Assembly: GCF_040564635.1 (NCBI RefSeq)
Contig: NZ_CP159837.1
Coordinates: forward strand, 5,195,001-5,259,000
DNA length: 64,000 bases
Direction: 5' to 3'
Source of the DNA: Planktothricoides raciborskii GIHE-MW2
Lineage (GTDB): Bacteria > Cyanobacteriota > Cyanobacteriia > Cyanobacteriales > Laspinemataceae
Part shown: positions 25,586 to 34,696 of the stretch, in pieces
How the letters are laid out: every line of letters starts with the position of its first letter
Position numbering within the stretch: position 1 is the first letter of the stretch
Position numbers and translations under genes: made by a program
Notes under the pieces: model-generated
Database searches by the model: none
Told to the model about the DNA's origin: nothing
What the model saw: only the letters and a program-made list of their open reading frames with translations

Positions 25586-27139
25586 ATGGTAGCGAAAAAA
25601 TATCCCACCATTGGACTGATTGAACCACCAGCCACGGGACTATACGATGCTGAAGGCAAAAATTGGACTTCTTTATATAGAAATCGTTCGTTAATCAGCA
25701 AGCAAGTTTTAATCCCTGACTTGCAAGCCGGAGGATTTGATGCCCGCTTAGTCAACCTCCGAGATGATAGTTATAGTGAGGAATTTGGGCAAGTTTTCTG
25801 GAAAGGGATGAACCTGCGGAAAACTTATGTTGGTGGCAAAATTTCTGCCCTCGATCCTGAAGCTTTTGATGCTTGGGGTGTCACCGTGAATTTCTCCCAA
25901 GACCGTCAAGTGACCTGCATGGTGATCGAGCACCTGGCTAAAGGTGGGCGTCCCATTGTGGTTGGCGGATCCGATGCCCTGGCGGAACCGCACCACTACT
26001 TGAAGGCTGGCGCTACCGTAGTGGTTCAGGATAAATCCGGGGCTGCGAATTGGGCGATTTTTGACTATGTACTGGGACGACCTCCGCGAGAAGAACTCAC
26101 GGGGGTGATTTTCCCTGATGGGAAACAGTATCCCCGAAAGACTAAAGCCAAAAGTCCCGATGAGTGGGCGCTGCCTTCGGTGGAAGTGGCGCGGGATTGT
26201 TTAGGGACTCTGCCCAATGTTCAGGGATTGGCCCCAGTCGGTTCTTTGGTGGCAGATATTGGTTGCGATCGCACCTGTGACTTTTGCATGACCCCCACCT
26301 ACGGCACTGGTTTTCGGCGAATGTCCCCAGAAACCGCCCTTAAATGGTTGGAAATCCAGAAACAAGCGGGGGCGCGATCGATCAATATTGGTTCCGATCA
26401 ATTCCTCGCCCGCGTCCTCTTTCCGGGAGGGCGAGAAGAAATCCTGGAAATTACCAATGGGGCGCGGGATATGGGAATCACTCTTATGTGGCCCAATGGT
26501 TTAGAACTGAGAAAAACCACTCTGGGGGCAGGGCGAAACTACGACAGCACCGACCTCAGACCGGACGAAGAATTGATTTCTGCGCTGTTTGCCTGGGATG
26601 GCAAAGTTGGCTGTCCTTTGGCTTATATCCCGGCGGAACGTCCGGTTTTTGGTCGAGAAGCCTACAAGAAACTTCTGCCTTGGCAAGAGCATTGTGATTT
26701 GATGAAAGCTGTGGTCAGAACGGGTGTCCCGGTGGTGACTTATGGCATTATTATCGGGCTACCGGATGATGACCATGAGGATTTGTTACGTCTTGAGGAA
26801 GCGATCGCCGACCTGGTAGATGAACTGGTGGAGATTAACCCTCAATTGGAATTTCAAACTTCTTGCTACAGCATTATTCCCTTGCCCGGAACTCCGCAAT
26901 CTTATAACTTACGCAAGTCAGGAATGCTACAGTTTGAAGATACCTGTCTTTGGGGAGTTTGGACAACTACTTCCAATACTAATCATCTGACTTACGCGGA
27001 AGTTTCCGATTGGCAAATTCGTCTATCTAATATTCGTCGGGCACCGGCTGAATTTACCAACTATAACGGTGAATATTCAGCAATGGTGAGTACAGCTTCT
27101 TCCAAAGATTCACAAATTGCCTTGGCCAATTTGAACTAA
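25586..27139 (+). CDS. B12-binding-type radical SAM protein
   Basis: A 517-residue radical SAM enzyme. The iron-sulphur motif is CDRTCDFC, a CxxxCxxC triad, following LVADIG. The N-terminal ~200 residues look like a cobalamin-binding-type Rossmann domain (IGLIEPPATGLYDAEG, RPIVVGGSDALAEPHHYL), though no clear DxHxxG was seen. The barrel ends with YGIIIGLPDDDHEDL and SIIPLPGTPQSYNLR, typical of B12-radical SAM proteins. The reaction is unknown. The ATG at 25586 begins the conserved protein; the frame continues upstream to 25364 only through repeat sequence. Confidence 0.85.
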   Translation: MVAKKYPTIGLIEPPATGLYDAEGKNWTSLYRNRSLISKQVLIPDLQAGGFDARLVNLRDDSYSEEFGQVFWKGMNLRKTYVGGKISALDPEAFDAWGVTVNFSQDRQVTCMVIEHLAKGGRPIVVGGSDALAEPHHYLKAGATVVVQDKSGAANWAIFDYVLGRPPREELTGVIFPDGKQYPRKTKAKSPDEWALPSVEVARDCLGTLPNVQGLAPVGSLVADIGCDRTCDFCMTPTYGTGFRRMSPETALKWLEIQKQAGARSINIGSDQFLARVLFPGGREEILEITNGARDMGITLMWPNGLELRKTTLGAGRNYDSTDLRPDEELISALFAWDGKVGCPLAYIPAERPVFGREAYKKLLPWQEHCDLMKAVVRTGVPVVTYGIIIGLPDDDHEDLLRLEEAIADLVDELVEINPQLEFQTSCYSIIPLPGTPQSYNLRKSGMLQFEDTCLWGVWTTTSNTNHLTYAEVSDWQIRLSNIRRAPAEFTNYNGEYSAMVSTASSKDSQIALANLN

Positions 27140-27143
27140 ACAT

Positions 27144-27331
27144 TGACTTCGGCAAGCAAGAAACCCGGTTTCTCTAAGAAATATCTGCCTCCCCAGCAGA
27201 CCCTACAGGGACACAGGGACAAGAAACCGGGTTTCTCTAAGAAATATTTGCCTCCCCACCGGAACCTACATAGAAACCCGGTTTCTAACCGCTTCAGGTT
27301 TCTAGGACTCAGGTTTTGGGGTCAATTGACT
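27144..27331. repeat. Direct repeats of an AAGAAACCCGGTTTCT palindrome
   Basis: The palindrome AGAAACCCGGTTTCT and its neighbours (CTAAGAAATAT, TGCCTCCCC) recur three to four times between 27156 and 27290. GACTTCGGCAAGCAAGAAAC at ~27147 repeats at ~27328. Confidence 0.75.
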
Positions 27332-27374
27332 TCGGCAAGCAAGAAACCCGGTTTCTTGCTTGCCGAGCTTTTTT
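27332..27374 (+). terminator. Rho-independent terminator candidate after radical SAM gene
   Basis: A strong stem of about 16 bp, arms TCGGCAAGCAAGAAAC and GTTTCTTGCTTGCCGA, followed by GCTTTTTTAT. Stem plus T run fits an intrinsic terminator. It is built from the same repeat that occurs upstream. Confidence 0.7.
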
Positions 27375-27639
27375 ATCGGTAATTTGGCTAATTTGTCATC
27401 AATCGCGAGACAATTAAAGCATGAATTAAAGTATAAATTATAGTATCACTTTTTCGGTAAAAAATATCGTTTTTGATAACGTTTTTGTCTGAATTATCTG
27501 AATAAAAATTTCCCTGGTATTTGTGAGATTTTGGCTATCCGGTAATTTGATAGTCATATTATTAACCCACCGGCATTAACCGATCTGAAGTATGAATTGA
27601 TTTAGAAAATTATTGACACTTCATACTTCATTTTTCTGG

Positions 27640-28368
27640 TTAATTGTTGCTGGCGACTGCCTGAGCAAAATCGACGGAAACTCCCGCTAAATTGCCCATT
27701 CCAGCTTGGTTTAATAAATTGTTCCACTTGGCTTCTAGATTTGAATTGTTGGGGTTAGTTGCGGCAAATTCAGCCAAGGTGGCTAGAGCATCCTGCCAAA
27801 GTTCTGCTTCTGCATATAAGTCTACGGCACCCAAGGGATCGGTATTATTCAATCGGCTGATCTGATTTGGACTTAATTCAATGCGTTCGATCCAACCATT
27901 AATAAAGGTAGTATTAATTCCGCTCTGGTTGCTAGACACTGGGCTAAATACCCATTGATATTCTTTGCCTACTTGTAAAGCTTCAGACATCATGGTTTCT
28001 GGAAGCTGGATGCGGACAATTCCCGGTTGATCGGGCAACGCTACAGTCATGCGAGCTATGTCATTTTCATTTTCATCTTTGAGGACAAAAATCCCTTCGG
28101 AAGCAGTTGTGTTGGATATATAGATAAAGACTGTGGGAGCAACGGCGACGGTCAAGGTTTTTTGACTCGGTGCTTGTAAAGCAATCATGGTTGCGGTATT
28201 GCCACTGCGAGAAGCGGCACCAGCGGTTAAGGTTGGGGCGCCTCGGTTCTCTACATTCAGTTTTGGCCCTGCGGTGGCCGATCCAGAAATACCGATACTT
28301 CCAGCGATCGCGATGGATATGGCGATCGCGACTTGAGAAATGTTGGCGGCTAAATGATTTCTAGGCAT
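27640..28368 (-). CDS. DUF928 family exported protein
   Basis: A 242-residue protein with an N-terminal signal-type hydrophobic stretch (~8-32, AIAISIAIAGSIGISG). The DUF928 pattern follows: PTVFIYISNTTASEGIFVL, IVRIQLPE, VGKEYQWVFSPV, GWIERIELSP and an alpha-helical end AELWQDALATLAEFAATNP. Function is unknown; the family is largely cyanobacterial. A second DUF928 protein is encoded at 50593 within the haemagglutinin/CHAT locus. This one stands alone, convergent with the radical SAM gene. Confidence 0.85.
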   Translation of the reverse strand: MPRNHLAANISQVAIAISIAIAGSIGISGSATAGPKLNVENRGAPTLTAGAASRSGNTATMIALQAPSQKTLTVAVAPTVFIYISNTTASEGIFVLKDENENDIARMTVALPDQPGIVRIQLPETMMSEALQVGKEYQWVFSPVSSNQSGINTTFINGWIERIELSPNQISRLNNTDPLGAVDLYAEAELWQDALATLAEFAATNPNNSNLEAKWNNLLNQAGMGNLAGVSVDFAQAVASNN

Positions 28369-28975
28369 AAGAGTCTTGGGCTAAATGGTTACAGGATGTC
28401 GCGATAATGACGAAGTTATTACTATTATAAATGTCCCGTAAAGATATCCCTGAGAAATTTAAAGATTATTTAATGATATCGGTATTTATTCTCATTGCTG
28501 GCTTTCCTGTGGAGTAAATCGATCTGATTGCCAAAAACCCCTGGATATATCGGCTTTGAACCCCCCCACTCCTTTCGTTCCAGCAAGCGATTCCATCAGC
28601 GATCGCACCAGGGTAAGCTCATCCCTAAATTTCTCTGGTCAAGGTTAAATTGACTAAATTTACTCTGGAGATAAATCCAGGTATATTGTTAATTTTTATT
28701 AAACACATGAATTTCTATTACTGATTGCCTGAATCGAAATTAAATAAAAAAAAGAATAAAAATTAAAATAATTTAATAAAAAAATAATTTATGCTAAAAT
28801 AAAGAAGTAAGTTAATTTTACTAAAACAATCTGCGGCTGTTATATAATCTAAAAAATGAGCCTAATTTATCACCAAATTAAGGGATTGATCAGGGATTAA
28901 AACGGCGATACAACGCTGGTAGATTATTATGTCCGTTGATTGTTTCAGTGCTGTATTGTTCAGAGTCAAAACATC
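28369..28975. other. AT-rich intergenic region between divergent genes
   Basis: About 600 bp. It contains very AT-rich sequence near 28730-28800 that probably carries the promoter for the MacA-like gene. No repeat family or RNA was recognised. Confidence 0.4.
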
Positions 28976-30985
28976 ATGTCGCAGCTTCCCCCGGAAAAAG
29001 AATCTCAAAAAGAATCTCAAAAAGAATCTCAAAAAGAATCGAAATCAGAAAATAATTCAAAATTTCTTGCCTCTCCAATGAAAAAAGTGAAGGGTATGAA
29101 AAAATTGGGAGCGATCGCTTTAGTAGTGGTGATTTTGTTAGGTTTTGGCGCGATTGGATATGGAATCATGGGTCGCCGCAAACCCAAAACCGATCCGATC
29201 GCCGAACTCACGGTCGCCGTAGAATTTCAGAATCGCACGGTCAGAATTCAAGCCAGTGGCACGGTGCAACCGATCCAAAGTGTCAACCTATCCCCCAAAA
29301 ATGCCGGACGCCTTGAACAGTTACGAGTGGAACAGGGCGATCGCGTCGAAGCCGGTGAAATTGTCGCCATTATGGAAAGTAAAGATACGAGTGCCCGACT
29401 GGTGCAAGCCCGCGCCCGACTCAACCGCGCCGAAGCCCGACTGCGAGAACTGGAAAACGGCAACCGTGGGGAAGACATTGCCCAAGCCAGAGCTCGTTTA
29501 GCCCAAGCCGAAGCGAGTTTAAGCGAATTGCAGGCTGGTTCCCGTGGGGAAGACATTGCCCAAGCCAGAGCTCGTTTAGCCCAAGCCCAAGAGAGTTTAG
29601 CCGAATTGCGGGCAGGGAACCGTGGGGAAAACATTGCCCAAGCCAGAGCTCGTTTAGCCCAAGCCCAAGCGAGTTTAGCCGAATTGCGGGCAGGGAACCG
29701 TCGGGAAAACATTGCCCAAGCGAGAGCCCGTTTAGCCCAAGCCCAAGCCCGTCTGACGAGGGTAAAAGCCGGTAGCCGATTTGAGGAAATTGCCCAAGCG
29801 GAAGCAAGGGTAGTGGACGCCCAGGCTAGAGTGGAATTAACGGAAGTGCGGCGAAAACGAAATCAGCAATTAGCCGACGAAGGGGCAATTTCTCAAGATA
29901 GCCTGGATGAAGCGGTGACGGAAAATCGGCGGGCTCAAGCCAATTTACAAGAAGCGCAACGCCAGTTAGAACAACTGCAAAAAAATCGGCGGGAGGAACT
30001 GACACAAGCGGAAGCGGAAGTGCAAGAGGCACAACAGGCTTTAGCTTTGCAAGAAAATGGCCCGCGTCCAGAGGAAATTGCCAGGGCCGAAGCCCAAGTG
30101 CAAGAGGCCCAACAGGCTTTAGCTTTGCAAGAAAATGGCCCGCGTCCAGAGGAAATTGCCAGGGCTGAAGCCCAAGTGCAAGAGGCCCAACAGGCTTTAG
30201 CTTTGCAAGAAAATGGCCCGCGTCCAGAGGAAATTGCCAGGGCCGAAGCCCAAGTGCAAGAGGCCCAACAAGCTTTGGCTTTGCAAGAAAATGGCCCGCG
30301 TCCCGAAACCATTACTCAAGCAGAAGCGGAGGTGAACGAAGCCCTGGGACAATTGCGCGAGGTGGAAGTTCAGCTAGAAGATACGATTATTCGGGCGCCG
30401 TTTTCTGGGCAAATTACCCAAAGATATGCCACGGAGGGCGCGTTTGTGACGCCAACGACTTCCGCTTCCAGTGCGGGTCAAGCTACTTCTACTTCTATTG
30501 TCGCTTTGGCTAGAGGATTAGAAATTTTGGGGAAAGTCCCGGAAGCGGATATTACGCAAATTCAGCCCGGTCAACGGGTGGAAATTGTGGCGGATGCTTA
30601 CCCTGACCAAGTTTTTACAGGTAAAGTGCGTTTGATTGCTCCAGAAGCAATTAAAGAACAAGATGTGACTTTATTTGAAGTTCGGGTTGATATTGACTCA
30701 GGTTTCGAGGAATTGCGATCGGGAATGAATGTGGATGTGACGTTTTTAGGAGATGAATTGAAAAATGCTTTAGTCGTGCCTACGGTGGCAATTGTCACCA
30801 ATAAAGGTGAAACTGGGGTGTTAGTTCCTAATGAGAAAAATGAAGCGGTCTTTCGTCCTGTCACCATTGGCCCGACGATTGGCAATGATATTCAAATTCT
30901 CAGTGGTTTGGAGTCAGGCGATCGCGTCTTTGTCGGTCTTCCCCCCGGCCAAAAATTAGAAGATATTTTGAAAAATGAGGATTAA
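28976..30985 (+). CDS. MacA/HlyD-type efflux adaptor with expanded coiled-coil repeats
   Basis: A 669-residue membrane-fusion protein, larger than the usual ~400. One transmembrane anchor lies near 40-60 after a KESQ tandem stretch. The lipoyl half-motif VNLSPKNAGRLEQLRVEQGD opens the adaptor. The hairpin then holds four ~26-residue repeats of the type EDIAQARARLAQAQ, a turn region with NQQLADEGAISQDSLDEA, and four ~26-residue repeats of the type PEEIARAEAQVQEAQQ. The second lipoyl half and beta-barrel follow (IIRAPFSGQITQRYATEG, FEVRVDI). The ATG at 28976 is used; a TTG 36 bp upstream is unlikely. Seven bases separate it from the permease gene. Confidence 0.88.
   Translation: MSQLPPEKESQKESQKESQKESKSENNSKFLASPMKKVKGMKKLGAIALVVVILLGFGAIGYGIMGRRKPKTDPIAELTVAVEFQNRTVRIQASGTVQPIQSVNLSPKNAGRLEQLRVEQGDRVEAGEIVAIMESKDTSARLVQARARLNRAEARLRELENGNRGEDIAQARARLAQAEASLSELQAGSRGEDIAQARARLAQAQESLAELRAGNRGENIAQARARLAQAQASLAELRAGNRRENIAQARARLAQAQARLTRVKAGSRFEEIAQAEARVVDAQARVELTEVRRKRNQQLADEGAISQDSLDEAVTENRRAQANLQEAQRQLEQLQKNRREELTQAEAEVQEAQQALALQENGPRPEEIARAEAQVQEAQQALALQENGPRPEEIARAEAQVQEAQQALALQENGPRPEEIARAEAQVQEAQQALALQENGPRPETITQAEAEVNEALGQLREVEVQLEDTIIRAPFSGQITQRYATEGAFVTPTTSASSAGQATSTSIVALARGLEILGKVPEADITQIQPGQRVEIVADAYPDQVFTGKVRLIAPEAIKEQDVTLFEVRVDIDSGFEELRSGMNVDVTFLGDELKNALVVPTVAIVTNKGETGVLVPNEKNEAVFRPVTIGPTIGNDIQILSGLESGDRVFVGLPPGQKLEDILKNED
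29440..29755 (+). repeat. In-gene 78-bp tandem repeat, first array
   Basis: Four near-identical 78-bp units, each coding for 26 residues of the GEDIAQARARLAQAQ type, on the first arm of the adaptor hairpin. Confidence 0.85.
29995..30310 (+). repeat. In-gene 78-bp tandem repeat, second array
   Basis: Four 78-bp units coding for 26 residues of the PEEIARAEAQVQEAQQAL type, on the second arm of the hairpin. The units are almost identical in DNA, so the expansion is recent or kept uniform by gene conversion. Confidence 0.88.
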
Positions 30986-30991
30986 TTTTAA

Positions 30992-32212
30992 ATGAATTTA
31001 GTAGAAACTATTGAAATGGCCGCTAAAACTTTGATGTTAAATAAACTCCGCAGCGGCTTAACTATGTTAGGCATTATTATTGGCAATGCGTCGGTGATTG
31101 CTACTATTGGCATTGGGGAAGGCGCCCAACAATTTGTCAGTCAACAAGTGCAGGGACTTGGCAATAATTTATTATTTGTGGAACCGGGCAGTCCCAAGGC
31201 GCGAAATCGCCCTGTGGTGATTCCCCAAACTTTGGTGCTAGAAGATGCAGAAGCGATCGCTTCTCAAGTGCCATCGGTGAAACAAGTTGCCCCCCAAATT
31301 AATGGCAGTCAACGAGTCACTTATCGCAGTGAAAATTTTTCTGCCCGATTAGTGGGAACTACGCCAGAATTTCTCACCGTGCGTAATTTTGATATCGCCC
31401 AAGGTCGCTTTTTTAATCACCTAGATTTACAGCGGTATCAAGCGGTGGCAGTGCTTGGTTCAGACGTAGCTAAAATATTATTTAATGAGCAAAATTCTTT
31501 GGGTCAAAGTATTAGAATTAAAAACCGTTCTTTTGCGGTGATTGGGGTGATGCAATCCAAAGGAGCCACTTTTACCAGCAATCAAGATGAAACGGTGTTT
31601 TTACCTTTGACCACAATGGCTCAACAAATTTCTGGGAGTTCATCGATTTACGGCACCAAGATTAGTTTTATTTCTATTTCTGTACATAGGTTAGAAGACC
31701 TAAGTAAAGCGCAATTTCAGATAGAAAATTTGTTACGTTTGCGCCATAAAATTGTTGATGAAGATGATTTTTTTGTCCGCAATCAGCAGGAGTTGGAAAA
31801 TATTACTGGGGCGGTGACTGGGGCTTTAACGATGGTCTTAGGATTGGTCGCCAGTATTTCCCTTTTGGTGGGGGGAATTGGGATTATGAATATTATGCTG
31901 GTGGCGGTAAGAGAACGCACCCAGGAAATTGGTCTGCGAAAGGCGATCGGGGCTTCCCAAAAAGATATTTTATTCCAGTTTACCGCTGAAGCGATTATTT
32001 TATCCCTTTCTGGTGGTTTGATTGGTATTGCGATCGGGGTGGGTTTAATCTTAATTATCAGTTTATTGTCTCCGTTTGAAGCGGGTTTTTCTTTAATAGC
32101 GATTACGGTTTCTACGGCTATTTCTGGGGCGATCGGCTTATTTTTTGGCATTGTTCCTGCCCAGCAAGCGGCTAAATTAGATCCGATTGTGGCTTTGCGG
32201 GCAACGGATTAA
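30992..32212 (+). CDS. MacB-like ABC transporter permease (FtsX family)
   Basis: A 406-residue permease. One N-terminal membrane helix (~20-40), a large periplasmic MacB-type domain (~45-270), then three membrane helices with GIGIMNIMLVAVRERTQEIGLRKAIGAS, the FtsX-family coupling region. It ends PAQQAAKLDPIVALRATD. It works with the adaptor gene just upstream. No ATP-binding subunit is encoded next to it, so a shared ATPase from another locus is required. It is a close paralogue of the protein at 57657. The pattern is that of MacAB/DevBC exporters. Confidence 0.9.
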   Translation: MNLVETIEMAAKTLMLNKLRSGLTMLGIIIGNASVIATIGIGEGAQQFVSQQVQGLGNNLLFVEPGSPKARNRPVVIPQTLVLEDAEAIASQVPSVKQVAPQINGSQRVTYRSENFSARLVGTTPEFLTVRNFDIAQGRFFNHLDLQRYQAVAVLGSDVAKILFNEQNSLGQSIRIKNRSFAVIGVMQSKGATFTSNQDETVFLPLTTMAQQISGSSSIYGTKISFISISVHRLEDLSKAQFQIENLLRLRHKIVDEDDFFVRNQQELENITGAVTGALTMVLGLVASISLLVGGIGIMNIMLVAVRERTQEIGLRKAIGASQKDILFQFTAEAIILSLSGGLIGIAIGVGLILIISLLSPFEAGFSLIAITVSTAISGAIGLFFGIVPAQQAAKLDPIVALRATD

Positions 32213-32285
32213 ATTTTTTGCGATCTTGTAATAGTTTTACCACAGAGGCACAGAGAATCACAGAGAGCAACAGCCCCTAACATTC

Positions 32286-32350
32286 GTAGAGTGGGCATGC
32301 ATATTTTACCCAACTTACCATATATGATGGTGAATTTTTGCCCACTCTAC
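32286..32350. repeat. 65-bp inverted-repeat element upstream of ureG
   Basis: Perfect 12-bp ends GTAGAGTGGGCA and TGCCCACTCTAC enclose a short AT-rich centre. It makes a false N-terminal extension of the ureG frame. Confidence 0.75.
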
Positions 32351-32381
32351 AATATAAATACTTATTGTCGCATAAATTTTT

Positions 32382-32395
32382 GTAAATGGTATTAC
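32382..32395 (+). promoter_or_regulatory. Candidate NtcA box upstream of ureG
   Basis: GTAAATGGTATTAC is a full GTA-N8-TAC match 33 bp before the ureG start codon. The expected TAN3T -10 box at 20-24 bp is only weakly met by TAGAAA at 32416, so the assignment is weaker than for urtA. Confidence 0.5.
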
Positions 32396-32428
32396 AATAG
32401 ACAAGACAATCACTCTAGAAAATCACTT

Positions 32429-33025
32429 ATGACTGGATTTCGTGTGGGCATCGCTGGCCCTGTAGGTTCAGGAAAAACTGCATTATTAGAAGCGTTATGT
32501 AAGACATTGCGCGATCGCTATCAAATTGCTGTGGTGACAAACGATATTTATACCCAAGAAGATGCTCAATTTTTGGTTCGTTCTCAAGCATTACCACCGG
32601 AAAGGATCGTGGGGGTAGAAACCGGAGGTTGTCCCCATACAGCGATTAGAGAAGATGCATCGATGAATTTAGCCGCCGTTGAACAGCTTGAACAACTTTT
32701 TGGAGATTTAGACTTAGTGTTTGTGGAAAGTGGGGGCGACAACTTAGCCGCTACTTTTAGTCCCGAATTAGTAGATTTAACCATCTATGTAATTGATGTG
32801 GCAGCGGGAGATAAAATTCCTCGCAAGGGCGGGCCGGGAATTACTAAATCTGATTTATTAGTGATTAATAAAATCGACTTAGCGGCTTTCGTGGGTGCAG
32901 ATTTAACCGTGATGGAACGAGATGCTAAAAAAATGCGGGGCGATCGACCTTTCGTCTTTACAAATCTCAAACAACACGAAGGATTAGCCAAAGTGAAAGA
33001 ATTTATAGAGTTTCATCTCACCTAG
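32429..33025 (+). CDS. ureG: UreG, urease accessory GTPase
   Basis: A 198-residue SIMIBI GTPase that drives nickel insertion into urease. P-loop [14 protein letters not shown], the metal-binding CPH in [15 protein letters not shown], the [17 protein letters not shown] switch, and VINKIDLA for guanine binding are all intact. The ATG at 32429 starts the family-length protein; the frame extends upstream through a repeat element only. It is separated from the other ure genes by urtABCDE but on the same strand. Confidence 0.97.
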   Translation: MTGFRVGIAGPVGSGKTALLEALCKTLRDRYQIAVVTNDIYTQEDAQFLVRSQALPPERIVGVETGGCPHTAIREDASMNLAAVEQLEQLFGDLDLVFVESGGDNLAATFSPELVDLTIYVIDVAAGDKIPRKGGPGITKSDLLVINKIDLAAFVGADLTVMERDAKKMRGDRPFVFTNLKQHEGLAKVKEFIEFHLT

Positions 33026-33076
33026 CATCTCACCTAGGTAGAAAATAAGGGGTTAAATCTGCCAAAAACTCAAAAT

Positions 33077-33118
33077 GTATTTTAAGATACATTTTTTTAT
33101 AATCCCCGATCTTAAGAT
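33077..33118 (+). promoter_or_regulatory. NtcA-activated promoter of the urt genes
   Basis: GTA (33077-33079), eight bases, TAC (33088-33090), then exactly 22 bp and TAAGAT (33113-33118), a match to TAN3T. This is the canonical NtcA class II layout (GTA-N8-TAC, N20-24, TAN3T). NtcA is the cyanobacterial global nitrogen regulator, and urt genes are known members of its regulon. The site also forms a short hairpin with following T residues, so it could double as the ureG terminator. Confidence 0.8.
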
Positions 33119-33137
33119 AGCTGTCTCAATATTTATC

Positions 33138-33179
33138 TATAGATAAATAGAGATCAATATTGATCTCTATTTATCTATA
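33138..33179. repeat. 42-bp perfect palindrome in the urtA leader
   Basis: Two 21-bp arms with no loop, centred at 33158/33159 on CAATATTG. It overlaps a second perfect palindrome, ATTTATCTATAGATAAAT (33131-33148), so the segment ATAGATAAAT can pair with either side. In the RNA this gives two mutually exclusive hairpins between the predicted start of transcription and the urtA start codon. Confidence 0.85.
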
Positions 33180-33212
33180 TGACTGAATTCGGTGAGGGTA
33201 AGTAAAGTAATT

Positions 33213-34505
33213 ATGGCAAAAATTATGACAAAATTAGGGCGACGGAAATTTTTGCTCTACAGTTCGGCAGCCTTGGGAAGCAGTCTGTTACTGAAATCCT
33301 GTTCTAGCACCGAGACGACATCTACAACCGCAGGAAATAGTGGCGATCGCATCAAAGTGGGAATTCTCCACTCCCTCAGTGGCACAATGGCTATTAGTGA
33401 AACCACGGTCAAAGAAGCAGAACTATTAGCTATCAAAGAGATTAATCAAGCGGGCGGAGTTCTCGGCAAGCAAATTGAACCGATTATTGAAGATGGGGCT
33501 TCTGATTGGCCAACTTTTGCCGAAAAAGCACAAAAACTGATCGATCAAGACAAAGTAACTACCGTCTTTGGCTGTTGGACTTCTGCCAGCCGTAAAGCGG
33601 TTAAAGATGTCTTTGAAGCCAAAGATCATATGCTTTGGTATCCCGTACAATATGAAGGTCAAGAATGTTCTAAAAATATTTTCTACACAGGTGCAGCGCC
33701 TAACCAACAGATTGAGCCAGCGGTTGATTGGCTGCTACAAAATAAAGGCAAAAAATTCTTTTTAGTTGGGTCTGACTACGTTTTCCCCCGCACCGCGAAC
33801 ACAATTATTAAAGAGCAACTTAAAGTCAAAGGTGGGGAAACCGTTGGGGAAGATTATCTGCCCCTGGGAAATGCCGAAGTCACACCAATTATCACCAAAA
33901 TTAAGCAAGCTTTACCCGATGGGGGGGTGATTTTTAATAGTCTGAATGGGGATAGTAATGTTGCCTTCTTCAAACAAATGCAAGGGGCGGGATTAACGGC
34001 GGATAAATATCCCGTGATGTCCGTGAGTATTGGCGAAGAAGAAGTCCGACAAATTGGTAAAGAATTTCTCGTCGGTCATTATGCTTCTTGGAACTATTTT
34101 ATGACCGTAGATAGTCCGGCCAATAAAAAATTTGTCGAAGCTTTTAAAGCGGAATACGGACAAGATCGCGTCACCAACGATCCAATGGAAGCCGCCTATA
34201 TTATGGTTTACCTTTGGAAACAAGCGGTAGAACAAGCGGGAACTGCTGACGATTTAAATAAGGTACGGGCGGCGGCAATTGGTCAAACGTTTGATGCCCC
34301 AGAAGGGCAGGTCAAAATGTATCCCAATCATCACATCTCTAAAACCGTGCGAATTGGTCAAGTGAGAAATGATGGTCTATTTGATATTGTTTGGTCAACG
34401 GATGCCCCGGTCGATCCAGTTCCCTGGAATCAATATGTCCCGACAACCAAAGGTTATGGCTGTGACTGGACCGATCCCAATAAGGGAGAAAAGTACAAGA
34501 TTTAA
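33213..34505 (+). CDS. urtA: UrtA, urea ABC transporter substrate-binding lipoprotein
   Basis: About 430 residues. The N terminus has a twin-arginine motif [14 protein letters not shown] followed by a lipobox ending LLLKSC, so it is probably exported by Tat and anchored as a lipoprotein. The mature protein has the branched-chain/amide-binding fold: [36 protein letters not shown], and the family-specific end [15 protein letters not shown]. It captures urea in the periplasm for UrtBCDE. ATG codons at 33213 and 33225 and a GTG at 33192 are possible starts. It is driven by the NtcA promoter. Confidence 0.96.
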   Translation: MAKIMTKLGRRKFLLYSSAALGSSLLLKSCSSTETTSTTAGNSGDRIKVGILHSLSGTMAISETTVKEAELLAIKEINQAGGVLGKQIEPIIEDGASDWPTFAEKAQKLIDQDKVTTVFGCWTSASRKAVKDVFEAKDHMLWYPVQYEGQECSKNIFYTGAAPNQQIEPAVDWLLQNKGKKFFLVGSDYVFPRTANTIIKEQLKVKGGETVGEDYLPLGNAEVTPIITKIKQALPDGGVIFNSLNGDSNVAFFKQMQGAGLTADKYPVMSVSIGEEEVRQIGKEFLVGHYASWNYFMTVDSPANKKFVEAFKAEYGQDRVTNDPMEAAYIMVYLWKQAVEQAGTADDLNKVRAAAIGQTFDAPEGQVKMYPNHHISKTVRIGQVRNDGLFDIVWSTDAPVDPVPWNQYVPTTKGYGCDWTDPNKGEKYKI

Positions 34506-34519
34506 GTATTAAAATATTT

Positions 34520-34556
34520 TAATCACGGGTTTTTATAGTTTGGAAACCCGTGATTA
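34520..34556 (+). terminator. Stem-loop between urtA and urtB (attenuator-like)
   Basis: Perfect 13-bp arms TAATCACGGGTTT and AAACCCGTGATTA with an 11-base loop, 14 bp after the urtA stop. No T run follows. Stem-loops here commonly protect the binding-protein message and lower expression of the membrane genes. Confidence 0.65.
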
Positions 34557-34696
34557 ACCGAGAAATTTTAATTGGTAAAAATTCTTTTTCCGGGGACATT
34601 TTTTGTGGCCGCTTGTCGGTTAACGGTTAATGCTTCCCACGGCGATGAAGAAATTTTATCCAATTAGCCGCTTCAGTAAATTTCTACTAACGGATT

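Noticed and set aside
29248-30312. Long antisense frames across the MacA-like gene
   Set aside because: They mirror the 78-bp tandem repeats of the real gene and have biased, repetitive composition with no independent features.
32291-32428. N-terminal extension of UreG
   Set aside because: The codons lie in an inverted-repeat element and the NtcA-type box; UreG proper begins [11 protein letters not shown] at 32429.
33072-33098. Intrinsic terminator of ureG only
   Set aside because: The short dyad followed by T residues fits a terminator, but the same bases match GTA-N8-TAC with a correctly spaced -10, so the NtcA promoter is preferred. A double role is possible.
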